Below are positions 49,756 to 63,024 of a stretch of 64,000 bases of DNA, one piece after another. The notes under the pieces are model-generated. The model searched no databases. It saw nothing but the letters and a program-made list of their open reading frames with translations, and was not told where the DNA came from. Every line of letters begins with the position of its first letter. The stretch's first letter is position 1. Both the position numbers and the translations under genes were made by a program. The stretch is from Inia geoffrensis (taxonomy: Eukaryota > Chordata > Mammalia > Artiodactyla > Iniidae), in NCBI GenBank assembly GCA_036417435.1, contig CM070904.1, forward strand, positions 21,682,835 through 21,746,834, written 5' to 3'.

Positions 49756-52700
49756 TCTTTTTCAATTCTACAGCCACCTGATGCAATTATACACGTAGGT
49801 GTACCCGTAGGGTTTCAGATTCTTTGCACTCTTCGTTTATTGAGGAATGTTTTGTAGCGTTCCCTGTGCTTTCGGGTGGGTCGACCTTGATGAGCACTTT
49901 TGGATACATTAAGCTTGTTTCTGTGAAACCCGACCTCCTACATCACCCTTCCCCAGTCTCCAATTTCCCCCTCAGGCAACTCCAGGCTTCTTTCTTTCCT
50001 TTGTAAACCTGTGTTACTTTTGTGTACTAGCTGCCTTAGTATCCGTATTGAGACGGCAGACATAAGTCTGATATCCTGGGATATGTGTCTTGCTGCCTCT
50101 AGTTGACCAGAATTAGTGAGGTCATCTACTGCTCTACGCATGCTGCTGCCAAGAGTTTGAGCTCGTTTTATTCTGTGGCTGAGTGGTAGTCGACTGTGTG
50201 TAGTTAGCAGAACATCTTTCTCCATTCACCCCTCGCTGCACATTTCGTTCTTTGGATGTGTTGGCTGCGATCATGGGTACCACAAGGACCGCTGGGGTGC
50301 AAGTGCTTCCTTCCAATGATGCTAGTCTCTGGTTATGCGACCTGCAGCGGGGTTTCCGAATCTCGTGGTACCTCCAGTGTTTACTTTGGTAAGGAATGTG
50401 CCTACTGATCCTCATACCGGCTGTTAGCAATTTACAATCCCACCAACAGCAATAGCTGGCTTCTCTTTTTGGCATGCCCTCTTGATCACTTACGATTTTA
50501 GGGTTTGAGAGGACTGCAGCCAGGGACCACCTGGTGTAGCTTTCTTTGCACTCTCTAATCATGACAGATCCTGGGCATCTTTTCTTTTGAGTGTGCTGTT
50601 TTCTAAAACGCGGGTGAGTACCACTGAGTGCTTGAAAGGTTCCTGCCTCAGAGTCGGGCCTGATTTGAATTCGTTCCCGATTCCCTAGACCGGGATATTT
50701 CTTGAGGGCAGGGTTGTGTCTGCAAAGCCGCAGGCCATAGGTCTTGTGGATGATAGGGGCCCTTCGGCACTGTTGTTAAGGTTGTTACGGCAGTGGGCCA
50801 CAAGGCGGCAGCAGTACTCCGTGTCGTCTCTGGTAACATGGGGAAAGAAAGCCTTAACGGTGGTCCCGGTGTTGGACTTGAAATGGGGAGTCGAAGGTGG
50901 CTGAACACACACCCCTGGGCTTTTGTAGGCTCACCCCCTGCCCCTTAACCTGCACTGCCCCACCCCAGGCATATGGCAAGCCTTGCAAGTGGGCTACTCG
51001 GAGGGTGCCGTGGCTCGCAGGTGGGGCGACTCCCATGAAGTGCGCTGGAGGTGGGAACTTGCTTAGGAGGAGCTGTGGAGATCCGGGTTCTTCACAGCCC
51101 TTCCCTCTCAGCTGTTCCACCATGATTTCGATACACCAGGCTGTGCTTACGTGTAGGAGGCCCATGTTGCATCGGGAGATTGTGGTACCACGCAGGGGAG
51201 AACAGCAGCAGCATCCTCCAGCCGCGGGACACAGGCCGGCTGAGGCTCCAGGTGTCTGACACCATCCGACGTCACAGAGGCCTGAGGTAAGAAAGTGGGC
51301 ATTTCTTAACCCGTTACTTGCCTTGTCATTGAACGGTCCTTTTGCCTTTCAGTATAGTTTATATACAATGTTGCGTCTCTTTGACTTCTACAGCCACTTG
51401 ATGCACTTATAACGGTAGCTGTACCTGTAGGGTTTCGGATTTTGTGCCCCGTTAGTTTATCGAGGAATATTTTGTAGCGTTCCCTGTGCTTTCGGGTGGG
51501 TCGCCCTTGATGAGCACTTTTTGATACGTTAAGTGTGTTTCTGTTAATCCCAATCTCCTAATTCACCCTTCCCCGGTCTCCAATTTCCCCCTGTGGGAAC
51601 TCCTCACTTCTTTCTTCCCTTTGTGAACCTGTGTTTCCTTTCTTTGCTAGCTTCCTTTGTATCCCTATTTAGACGGCACACATAAGTGATATCCGGGATA
51701 TGTGTCTTGCTGCCTCTAATTGACCAGAATTAGGGAGATCATCTTCGGCTCCACCCATGCTGCTGGAAATACTATGAGTTCCTTTTGTTCTGTGGCTGAG
51801 TGGTAGGCGAGGGTGTGTAGGTAGCAGAACATCTTTCTCCCTTCACCCCTCGCTCGACAGTTCGTTCATTTGTATGTCCTGGCTGTGGTCAAGGGTACCA
51901 CAAACACTGCCTGGGTGCAAGTGCTTCCTTCCAATGATGCTAGTCTCTGGTTATACGACCTGCAGCGGGGTTTCCGAATATTGTGGCACCTGCAGTGTTT
52001 ATTTAGGTAAGGAATGTGCCTACTGATCCTCATACCTGCTGTTAGCAATTTACAATCCCACCAACGGCAATAGCTGGCTTCACTTTTTGGCATGCCCTCG
52101 TGAGCACTTAAAAGGTTAGGGTTTGACAGGACTGCAGCCAGGGAACAATTCGGCTAGCTTTCTTTTCACTCTCTGATTATGACAGATCCTGAGCATCTTT
52201 TCATTTGAAAGTGCTCTTTTCTAAAAGGCAGGTGAGTACCACTGAGTTCTTGAATGGGTCCTGCCTCACAGTTGGGCCTGATTTGAATTCATTTCAGAGT
52301 ACCTAGCCCAGGATATTTCTTGAGGGCAGGGTTGTGTTTGCAAAGCTGCAGGCCATAGACCTTGGGAATGATAGGTGAGTTTCAGCACGGTTGGCAAGGT
52401 TGTTACGTTTGGTAAGGTGGTTACGGCAGTGTGCTACAAGGCGGCAGCACTACTCCGTGTGGTCTCTGTTAACTTGAGGAAAGAAAGCCTTAGCGGTGGT
52501 CCCAGTGCTGGATTGGAAATTGGGAGTCGAACATGGCTGAACACACACCCCTGGGCTTGTGTATGCTCACCTCCTGCCTCTTAACCTGCACTGCCACACC
52601 CCAGGCATATCGCAAGCCTTGCAAGTGGGCTCCTCGGAGGGTGCCGTGGTTCGCACGTGGGGCGACTGTAATGAAGAGGGCTGGAGGTGGGAACCTGCCT

Positions 52701-53073
52701 AGCAGGAGCTGTGGAGATCCGGCTTCTTCACTGCTCTTCCCTCTCAGCTGCTCCACCCTCATTTGGGAACAGCGGGCTCTCCTTACCTGTAGGAGGGCCA
52801 AGTTGGATCGGGATATTGTGGTACCATGCAGGGGAGAATGGGCAATAGCGGTCCGAGGTGCCGCTGGTCAGGCGGCACGTCCTCCTCCCTTGCTGCCTCA
52901 GCAGCATCATGCTCCGGCCGTGGGACCCAGGCCTGCCGAGGCTCCAGGGGCCTTACCGTGGTAACGACATCACAGAGGCCTGAGGTAACAGAGTAGGCAT
53001 TTCTTAACCCCTTACTTGTCTTCTCATTGAACAGTGCTTTACCCTTTCAGCCTAGTTCATATAGAATTTTGGG
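49756..53073 (+). repeat. Repeat unit 16 (A 49756-51375, B 51376-53073)
   Basis: A is H class, near consensus, and ends with CAGTATAGTT. B is full length and carries GAATATTGTGG, GAATGGGTCCTG near 52252, TGCCTCTTAACC near 52576 and GACTGTAATG near 52666. This combination reappears only in unit 19B. CTCF-like cores start at 50798 and 52434. Confidence 0.95.
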
Positions 53074-56000
53074 TCTTTTTCAATTCTACAGCCACCTGAT
53101 GCAATTATACACGTAGGTGTACCCGTAGGGTTTCGGATTCTTTGCACTCTTCGTTTATTGAGGAATGTTTTGTAGCGTTCCCTGTGCTTTCGGGTGGGTC
53201 GACCTTGATGAGCACTTTTTGATACATTAAGCTTGTTTCTGTGAAACCCGACCTCCTACATCACCCTTCCCCAGTCTCCAATTTCCCCCTCAGGCAACTC
53301 CAGGCTTCTTTCTTTCCTTTGTAAACCTGTGTTACCTTTGTGTACTAGCTGCCTTAGTATCCGTATTGAGACGGCAGACATAAGTCTGATATCCTGGGAT
53401 ATGAATCTTGCTGCCTCTAGTTGACCAGAATTAGTGAGGTCATCTACTGCTCTACGCATGCTGCTGCCAAGAGTTTGAGCTCGTTTTATTCTGTGGCTGA
53501 GTGGTAGTCGACTGTGTGTAGTTAGCAGAACATCTTTCTCCATTCACCCCTCGCTGCACATTTCGTTCTTTGGATGTGTTGGCTACGATCATGGGTACCA
53601 CAAGGACCGCTGGGGTGCAAGTGCTTCCTTCCAATGATGCTAGTCTCTGGTTATGCGACCTGCAGCGGGGTTTCCGAATCTCGTGGTACCTCCAGTGTTT
53701 ACTTTGGTAAGGAATGTGCCTACTGATCCTCATACCGGCTGTTAGCAATTTACAATCCCACCAACAGCAATAGCTGGCTTCTCTTTTTGGCATGCCCTCT
53801 TGATCACTTACGATTTTAGGGTTTGAGAGGACTGCAGCCAGGGACCACCTGGTGTAGCTTTCTTTGCACTCTCTAATCATGACAGATCCTGGGCATCTTT
53901 TCTTTTGAGTGTGCTGTTTTCTAAAACGCGGGTGAGTACCACTGAGTGCTTGAAAGGTTCCTGCCTCAGAGTCGGGCCTGATTTGAATTCGTTCCCGATT
54001 CCCTAGACCGGGATATTTCTTGAGGGCAGGGTTGTGTCTGCAAAGCCGCAGGCCATAGGTCTTGTGGATGATAGGGGCCCTTCGGCACTGTTGTTAAGGT
54101 TGTTACGGCAGTGGGCCACAAGGCGGCAGCAGTACTCCGTGTCGTCTCTGGTAACATGGGGAAAGAAAGCCTTAACGGTGGTCCCGGTGTTGGACTTGAA
54201 ATGGGGAGTCGAAGGTGGCTGAACACACACCCCTGGGCTTTTGTAGGCTCACCCCCTGCCCCTTAACCTGCACTGCCCCACCCCAGGCATATGGCAAGCC
54301 TTGCAAGTGGGCTACTCGGAGGGTGCCGTGGCTCGCAGGTGGGGCGACTCCCATGAAGTGCGCTGGAGGTGGGAACTTGCTTAGGAGGAGCTGTGGAGAT
54401 CCGGGTTCTTCACAGCCCTTCCCTCTCAGCTGTTCCACCATGATTTCGATACACCAGGCTGTGCTTACGTGTAGGAGGCCCATGTTGCATCGGGAGATTG
54501 TGGTACCACGCAGGGGAGAACAGCAGCAGCATCCTCCAGCCGCGGGACACAGGCCGGCTGAGGCTCCAGGTGTCTGACACCATCCAACGTCACAGAGGCC
54601 TGAGGTAAGAAAGTGGGCATTTCTTAACCCGTTACTTGCCTTGTCATTGAACGGTCCTTTTGCCTTTCAGTAGAGTTTATATACAATGTTGCGTCTCTTT
54701 GACTTCTACAGCCACTTGATGCACTTATAACGGTAGCTGTACCTGTAGGGTTTCGGATTTTGTGCCCCGTTAGTTTATCGAGGAATATTTTGTAGCGTTC
54801 CCTGTGCTTTCGGGTGGGTCGCCCTTGATGAGCACTTTTTGATACGTTAAGTGTGTTTCTGTTAATCCCAATCTCCTAATTCACCCTTCCCCGGTCTCCA
54901 ATTTCCCCCTGTGGGAACTCCTCACTTCTTTCTTCCCTTTGTGAACCTGTGTTTCCTTTCTTTGCTAGCTTCCTTTGTATCCCTATTTAGACGGCACACA
55001 TAAGGGATATCCGGGATATGTGTCTTGCTGCCTCTAATTGACCAGAATTAGGGAGATCATCTTCGGCTCCACCCATGCTGCTGGAAATACTATGAGTTCA
55101 TTTTGTTCTGTGGCTGAGTGGTAGGCGAGGGTGTGTAGGTAGCAGAACATCTTTCTCCCTCACCCCTCGCTCGACAGTTCGTTCATTTGTATGTCCTGGC
55201 TGTGGTCAAGGGTACCACAAACACTGTCTGGGTGCAAGTGCTTCCTTCCAATGATGCTAGTCTCTGGTTATACGACCTGCAGCGGGGTTTCTGAATCTTG
55301 TGGCACCTGCAGTGTTTATTTAGGTAAGGAATGTGCCTACTGATCCTCATACCTGCTGTTAGCAATTTACAATCCCACCAACGGCAATAGCTGGCTTCAC
55401 TTTTTGGCATGCCCTCGTGAGCACTTAAAAGGTTAGGGTTTGACAGGACTGCAGCCAGGGAACAATTCGGCTAGCTTTCTTTTCACTCTCTGATTATGAC
55501 AGATCCTGAGCATCTTTTCATTTGAAAGTGCTCTTTTCTAAAAGGCAGGTGAGTACCACTGAGTTCTTGAATGGTTCCTGCCTCACAGTTGGGCCTGATT
55601 TGAATTCATTTCAGAGTACCTAGCCCAGGATATTTCTTGAGGGCAGGGTTGTGTTTGCAAAGCTGCAGGCCATAGACCTTGGGAATGATAGGTGAGTTTC
55701 AGCACGGTTGGTAAGGTTGTTACGTTTGGTAAGGTGGTTACGGCAGTGTGCTACAAGGCGGCAGCACTACTCCGTGTGGTCTCTGTTAACTTGAGGAAAG
55801 AAAGCCTTAGCGGTGGTCCCAGTGCTGGATTGGAAATTGGGAGTCGAACATGGCTGAACACACACCCCTGGGCTTGTGTATGCTCACCTCCTGCCCCTTA
55901 ACCTGCACTGCCACACCCCAGGCATATCGCAAGCCTTGCAAGTGGGCTCCTCGGAGGGTGCCGTGGTTCGCACGTGGTGCGACTCTAATGAAGAGGGCTG

Positions 56001-56390
56001 GAGGTGGGAACCTGCCTAGCAGGAGCTGTGGAGATCCGGCTTCTTCACTGCTCTTCCCTCTCAGCTGCTCCACCCTCATTTGGGAACAGCGGGCTCTCCT
56101 TACCTGTAGGAGGGCCAAGTTGGATCGGGATATTGTGGTACCATGCAGGGGAGAATGGGCAATAGCGGTCCGAGGTGCCGCTGGTCAGGCGGCACGTCCT
56201 CCTCCCTTGCTGCCTCAGCAGCATCATGCTCCGGCCGTGGGACCCAGGCCTGCCGAGGCTCCAGGGGCCTTACCGTGGTAACGACATCACAGAGGCCTGA
56301 GGTAACAGAGTGGGCATTTCTTAACCCCTTACTTGTCTTCTCATTGAACAGTGCTTTACCCTTTCAGCCTAGTTCATATAGAATTTTGGG
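53074..56390 (+). repeat. Repeat unit 17 (A 53074-54693, B 54694-56390)
   Basis: A is F class with TACGATC at offset 512. B is the one-base-deletion class with CATAAGGGATATCC, ACACTGTCTGG and TTTCTGAATC, closely resembling unit 5B. CTCF-like cores start at 54116 and 55751. Private changes are CATCCAACGTC near 54581 and ACGTGGTGCG near 55972. B ends with GAGTGGGCAT. Confidence 0.95.
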
Positions 56391-59300
56391 TCTTTTTCAA
56401 TTCTACAGCCACCTGATGCAATTATACACGTAGGTGTACCCGTAGGGTTTCAGATTCTTTGCACTCTTCGTTTATTGAGGAATGTTTTGTAGCGTTCCCT
56501 GTGCTTTCGGGTGGGTCGACCTTGATGAGCACTTTTGGATACATTAAGCTTGTTTCTGTGAAACCCGACCTCCTACATCACCCTTCCCCAGTCTCCAATT
56601 TCCCCCTCAGGCAACTCCAGGCTTCTTTCTTTCCTTTGTAAACCTGTGTTACTTTTGTGTACTAGCTGCCTTAGTATCCGTATTGAGACGGCAGACATAA
56701 GTCTGATATCCTGGGATATGTGTCTTGCTGCCTCTAGTTGACCAGAATTAGTGAGGTCATCTACTGCTCTACGCATGCTGCTGCCAAGACTTTGAGCTCG
56801 TTTTATTCTGTGGCTGAGTGGTAGTCGACTGTGTGTAGTTAGCAGAACATCTTTCTCCATTCACCCCTCGCTGCACATTTCGTTCTTTGGATGTGTTGGC
56901 TGCGATCATGGGTACCACAAGGACCGCTGGGGTGCAAGTGCTTCCTTCCAATGATGCTAGTCTCTGGTTATGCGACCTGCAGCGGGGTTTCCGAATCTCG
57001 TGGTACCTCCAGTGTTTACTTTGGTAAGGAATGTGCCTACTGATCCTCATACCGGCTGTTAGCAATTTACAATCCCACCAACAGCAATAGCTGGCTTCTC
57101 TTTTTGGCATGCCCTCTTGATCACTTACGATTTTAGGGTTTGAGAGGACTGCAGCCAGGGACCACCTGGTGTAGCTTTCTTTGCACTCTCTAATCATGAC
57201 AGATCCTGGGCATCTTTTCTTTTGAGTGTGCTGTTTTCTAAAACGCGGGTGAGTACCACTGAGTGCTTGAAAGTTTCCTGCCTCAGAGTCGGGCCTGATT
57301 TGAATTCGTTCCCGATTCCCTAGACCGGGATATTTCTTGAGGGCAGGGTTGTGTCTGCAAAGCCGCAGGCCATAGGTCTTGTGGATGATAGGGGCCCTTC
57401 GGCACTGTTGTTAAGGTTGTTACGGCAGTGGGCCACAAGGCGGCAGCAGTACTCCGTGTCGTCTCTGGTAACATGGGGAAAGAAAGCCTTAACGGTGGTC
57501 CCGGTGTTGGACTTGAAATGGGGAGTCGAAGGTGGCTGAACACACACCCCTGGGCTTTTGTAGGCTCACCCCCTGCCCCTTAACCTGCACTGCCCCACCC
57601 CAGGCATATGGCAAGCCTTGCAAGTGGGCTACTCGGAGGGTGCCGTGGCTCGCAGGTGGGGCGACTCCCATGAAGTGCGCTGGAGGTGGGAACTTGCTTA
57701 GGAGGAGCTGTGGAGATCCGGGTTCTTCACAGCCCTTCCCTCTCAGCTGTTCCACCATGATTTCGATACACCAGGCTGTGCTTACGTGTAGGAGGCCCAT
57801 GTTGCATCGGGAGATTGTGGTACCACGCAGGGGAGAACAGCAGCAGCATCCTCCAGCCGCGGGACACAGGCCGGCTGAGGCTCCAGGTGTCTGACACCAT
57901 CCGACGTCACAGAGGCCTGAGGTAAGAAAGTGGGCATTTCTTAACCCGTTACTTGCCTTGTCATTGAACGGTCCTTTTGCCTTTCAGTAGAGTTTATATA
58001 CAATGTTGCGTCTCTTTGACTTCTACAGCCACTTGATGCACTTATAACGGTAGCTGTACCTGTAGGGTTTCGGATTTTGTGCCCCGTTAGTTTATCGAGG
58101 AATATTTTGTAGCGTTCCCTGTGCTTTCGGGTGGGTCGCCCTTGATGAGCACTTTTTGATACGTTAAGTGTGTTTCTGTTAATCCCAATCTCCTAATTCA
58201 CCCTTCCCCGGTCTCCAATTTCCCCCTGTGGGAACTCCTCACTTCTTTCTTCCCTTTGTGAACCTGTGTTTCCTTTCTTTGCTAGCTTCCTTTGTATCCC
58301 TATTTAGACGGCACACATAAGTGATATCCGGGATATGTGTCTTGCTGCCTCTAATTGACCAGAATTAGGGAGATCATCTTCGGCTCCACCCATGCTGCTG
58401 GAAATACTATGAGTTCCTTTTGTTCTGTGGCTGAGTGGTAGGCGAGGGTGTGTAGGTAGCAGAACATCTTTCTCCCTTCACCCCTCGCTCGACAGTTCGT
58501 TCATTTGTATGTCCTGGCTGTGGTCAAGGGTACCACAAACACTGCCTGGGTGCAAGTGCTTCCTTCCAATGATGCTAGTCTCTGGTTATACGACCTGCAG
58601 CGGGGTTTCCGAATCTTGTGGCACCTGCAGTGTTTATTTAGGTAAGGAATGTGCCTACTGATCCTCATACCTGCTGTTAGCAATTTACAATCCCACCAAC
58701 GGCAATAGCTGGCTTCACTTTTTGGCATGCCCTCGTGAGCACTTAAAAGGTTAGGGTTTGACAGGACTGCAGCCAGGGAACAATTCGGCTAGCTTTCTTT
58801 TCACTCTCTGATTATGACAGATCCTGAGCATCTTTTCATTTGAAAGTGCTCTTTTCTAAAAGGCAGGTGAGTACCACTGAGTTCTTGAATGGTTCCTGCC
58901 TCACAGTTGGGCCTGATTTGAATTCATTTCAGAGTACCTAGCCCAGGATATTTCTTGAGGGCAGGGTTGTGTTTGCAAAGCTGCAGGCCATAGACCTTGG
59001 GAATGATAGGTGAGTTTCAGCACGGTTGGCAAGGTTGTTACGTTTGGTAAGGTGGTTACGGCAGTGTGCTACAAGGCGGCAGCACTACTCCGTGTGGTCT
59101 CTGTTAACTTGAGGAAAGAAAGCCTTAGCGGTGGTCTCAGTGCTGGATTGGAAATTGGGAGTCGAACATGGCTGAACACACACCCCTGGGCTTGTGTATG
59201 CTCACCTCCTGCCCCTTAACCTGCACTGCCACACCCCAGGCATATCGCAAGCCTTGCAAGTGGGCTCCTCGGAGGGTGCCGTGGTTCGCACGTGGGGCGA

Positions 59301-59708
59301 CTCTAATGAAGAGGGCTGGAGGTGGGAACCTGCCTAGCAGGAGCTGTGGAGATCCGGCTTCTTCACTGCTCTTCCCTCTCAGCTGCTCCACCCTCATTTG
59401 GGAACAGCGGGCTCTCCTTACCTGTAGGAGGGCCAAGTTGGATCGGGATATTGTGGTACCATGCAGGGGAGAATGGGCAATAGCGGTCCGAGGTGCCGCT
59501 GGTCAGGCGGCACGTCCTCCTCCCTTGCTGCCTCAGCAGCATCATGCTCCGGCCGTGGGACCCAGGCCTGCCGAGGCTCCAGGGGCCTTACCGTGGTAAC
59601 GACATCACAGAGGCCTGAGGTAACAGAGTAGGCATTTCTTAACCCCTTACTTGTCTTCTCATTGAACAGTGCTTTACCCTTTCAGCCTAGTTCATATAGA
59701 ATTTTGGG
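56391..59708 (+). repeat. Repeat unit 18 (A 56391-58010, B 58011-59708)
   Basis: A is H class with CAAGACTTTGAG at offset 400 (shared with units 8 and 13). B is full length. CTCF-like cores start at 57433 and 59069. Private changes are TGAAAGTTTCC near 57269 and GTGGTCTCAGTG near 59131. Confidence 0.95.
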
Positions 59709-62700
59709 TCTTTTTCAATTCTACAGCCACCTGATGCAATTATACACGTAGGTGTACCCGTAGGGTTTCGGATTCTTTGCACTCTTCGTTTATTGGGGAA
59801 TGTTTTGTAGCGTTCCCTGTGCTTTCGGATGGGTCGACCTTGATGAGCACTTTTGGATACATTAAGCTTGTTTCTGTGAAACCCGACCTCCTACATCACC
59901 CTTCCCCAGTCTCCAATTTCCCCCTCAGGCAACTCCAGGCTTCTTTCTTTCCTTTGTAAACCTGTGTTACTTTTGTGTACTAGCTGCCTTAGTATCCGTA
60001 TTGAGACGGCAGACATAAGTCTGATATCCTGGGATATGTGTCTTGCTGCCTCTAGTTGACCAGAATTAGTGAGGTCATCTACTGCTCTACGCATGCTGCT
60101 GCCAAGAGTTTGAGCTCGTTTTATTCTTTGGCTGAGTGGTAGTCGACTGTGTGTAGGTAGCAGAACATCTTTCTCCATTCACCCCTCGCTGCACATTTCG
60201 TTCTTTGGATGTGTTGGCTGCGATCATGGGTACCACAAGGACCGCTGGGGTGCAAGTGCTTCCTTCCAATGATGCTAGTCTCTGGTTATGCGACCTGCAG
60301 TGGGGTTTCCGAATCTCGTGGTACCTCCAGTGTTTACTTTGGTAAGGAATGTGCCTACTGATCCTCATACCGGCTGTTAGCAATTTACAATCCCACCAAC
60401 AGCAATAGCTGGCTTCTCTTTTTGGCATGCCCTCTTGATCACTTACGATTTTAGGGTTTGAGAGGACTGCAGCCAGGGACCACCTGGTATAGCTTTCTTT
60501 GCACTCTCTAATCATGACAGATCCTGGGCATCTTTTCTTTTGAGTGTGCTGTTTTCTAAAACGCGGGTGAGTACCACTGAGTGCTTGAAAGGTTCCTGCC
60601 TCAGAGTCGGGCCTGATTTGAATTCGTTCCCGATTCCCTAGACCGGGATATTTCTTGAGGGCAGGGTTGTGTCTGCAAAGCCGCAGGCCATAGGTCTTGT
60701 GGATGATAGGGGCCCTTCGGCACTGTTGTTAAGGTTGTTACGGCAGTGGGCCACAAGGCGGCAGCAGTACTCCGTGTCGTCTCTGGTAACATGGGGAAAG
60801 AAAGCCTTAACGGTCGTCCCGGTGTTGGACTTGAAATGGGGAGTCGAAGGTGGCTGAACACACACCCCTGGGCTTTTGTAGGCTCACCCCCTGCCCCTTA
60901 ACCTGCACTGCCCCACCCCAGGCATATGGCAAGCCTTGCAAGTGGGCTACTCGGAGGGTGCCGTGGCTCGCAGGTGGGGCGACTCCCATGAAGTGCGCTG
61001 GAGGTGGGAACTTGCTTAGGAGGAGCTGTGGAGATCCGGGTTCTTCACAGCCCTTCCCTCTCAGCTGTTCCACCATGATTTCGATACACCAGGCTGTGCT
61101 TACGTGTAGGAGGCCCATGTTGCATCGGGAGATTGTGGTACCACGCAGGGGAGAAGAGCAGCAGCATCCTCCAGCCGCGGGACACAGGCCGGCTGAGGCT
61201 CCAGGTGTCTGACACCATCCGACGTCACAGAGGCCTGAGGTAAGAAAGTGGGCATTTCTTAACCCGTTACTTGCCTTGTCATTGAACGGTCCTTTTGCCT
61301 TTCAGTAGAGTTTATATACAATGTTGCGTCTCTTTGACTTCTACAGCCACTTGATGCACTTATAACGGTAGCTGTACCTGTAGGGTTTCGGATTTTGTGC
61401 CCCGTTAGTTTATCGAGGAATATTTTGTAGCGTTCCCTGTGCTTTCGGGTGGGTCGCCCTTGATGAGCACTTTTTGATACGTTAAGTGTGTTTCTGTTAA
61501 TCCCAATCTCCTAATTCCCTTCCCCGGTCTCCAATTTCCCCCTGTGGGAACTCCTCACTTCTTTCTTCCCTTTGTGAACCTGTGTTTCCTTTCTTTGCTA
61601 GCTTCCTTTGTATCCCTATTTAGACGGCACACATAAGGGATATCCGGGATATGTGTCTTGCTGCCTCTAATTGACCAGAATTAGGGAGATCATCTTCGGC
61701 TCCACCCATGCTGCTGGAAATACTATGAGTTCCTTTTGTTCTGTGGCTGAGTGGTAGGCGAGGGTGTGTAGGTAGCAGAACATCTTTCTCCCTTCACCCC
61801 TCGCTCGACAGTTCGTTCATTTGTATGTCCTGGCTGTGGTCAAGGGTACCACAAACACTGCCTGGGTGCAAGTGCTTCCTTCCAATGATGCTAGTCTCTG
61901 GTTATACGACCTGCAGCGGGGTTTCCGAATATTGTGGCACCTGCAGTGTTTATTTAGGTAAGGAATGTGCCTACTGATCCTCATACCTGCTGTTAGCAAT
62001 TTACAATCCCACCAACGGCAATAGCTGGCTTCACTTTTTGGCATGCCCTCGTGAGCACTTAAAAGGTTAGGGTTTGACAGGACTGCAGCCAGGGAACAAT
62101 TCGGCTAGCTTTCTTTTCACTCTCTGATTATGACAGATCCTGAGCATCTTTTCATTTGAAAGTGCTCTTTTCTAAAAGGCAGGTGAGTACCACTGAGTTC
62201 TTGAATGGGTCCTGCCTCACAGTTGGGCCTGATTTGAATTCATTTCAGAGTACCTAGCCCAGGATATTTCTTGAGGGCAGGGTTGTGTTTGCAAAGCTGC
62301 AGGCCATAGACCTTGGGAATGATAGGTGAGTTTCAGCACGGTTGGCAAGGTTGTTACGTTTGGTAAGGTGGTTACGGCAGTGTGCTACAAGGCGGCAGCA
62401 CTACTCCGTGTGGTCTCTGTTAACTTGAGGAAAGAAAGCCTTAGCGGTGGTCCCAGTGCTGGATTGGAAATTGGGAGTCGAACATGGCTGAACACACACC
62501 CCTGGGCTTGTGTATGCTCACCTCCTGCCTCTTAACCTGCACTGCCACACCCCAGGCATATCGCAAGCCTTGCAAGTGGGCTCCTCGGAGGGTGCCGTGG
62601 TTCGCACGTGGGGCGACTGTAATGAAGAGGGCTGGAGGTGGGAACCTGCCTAGCAGGAGCTGTGGAGATCCGGCTTCTTCACTGCTCTTCCCTCTCAGCT

Positions 62701-63024
62701 GCTCCACCCTCATTTGGGAACAGCGGGCTCTCCTTACCTGTAGGAGGGCCAAGTTGGATCGGGATATTGTGGTACCATGCAGGGGAGAATGGGCAATAGC
62801 GGTCCGAGGTGCCGCTGGTCAGGCGGCACGTCCTCCTCCCTTGCTGCCTCAGCAGCATCATGCTCCGGCCGTGGGACCCAGGCCTGCCGAGGCTCCAGGG
62901 GCCTTACCGTGGTAACGACATCACAGAGGCCTGAGGTAACAGAGTAGGCATTTCTTAACCCCTTACTTGTCTTCTCATTGAACAGTGCTTTACCCTTTCA
63001 GCCTAGTTCATATAGAATTTTGGG
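59709..63024 (+). repeat. Repeat unit 19 (A 59709-61328, B 61329-63024)
   Basis: A is H class with TTTCGGATGGG, TGTAGGTAGCAG, CTGGTATAGC and AACGGTCGTCCC, so it is a mosaic of markers from units 13/15 and 1/14. B is the two-base-deletion class but carries the GAATATTGTGG, GAATGGGTCCTG, TGCCTCTTAACC and GACTGTAATG set of unit 16B. CTCF-like cores start at 60751 and 62385. Private changes are ATTGGGGAATG near 59792, TTATTCTTTGGC near 60120 and GCAGTGGGGTT near 60297. Confidence 0.95.
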
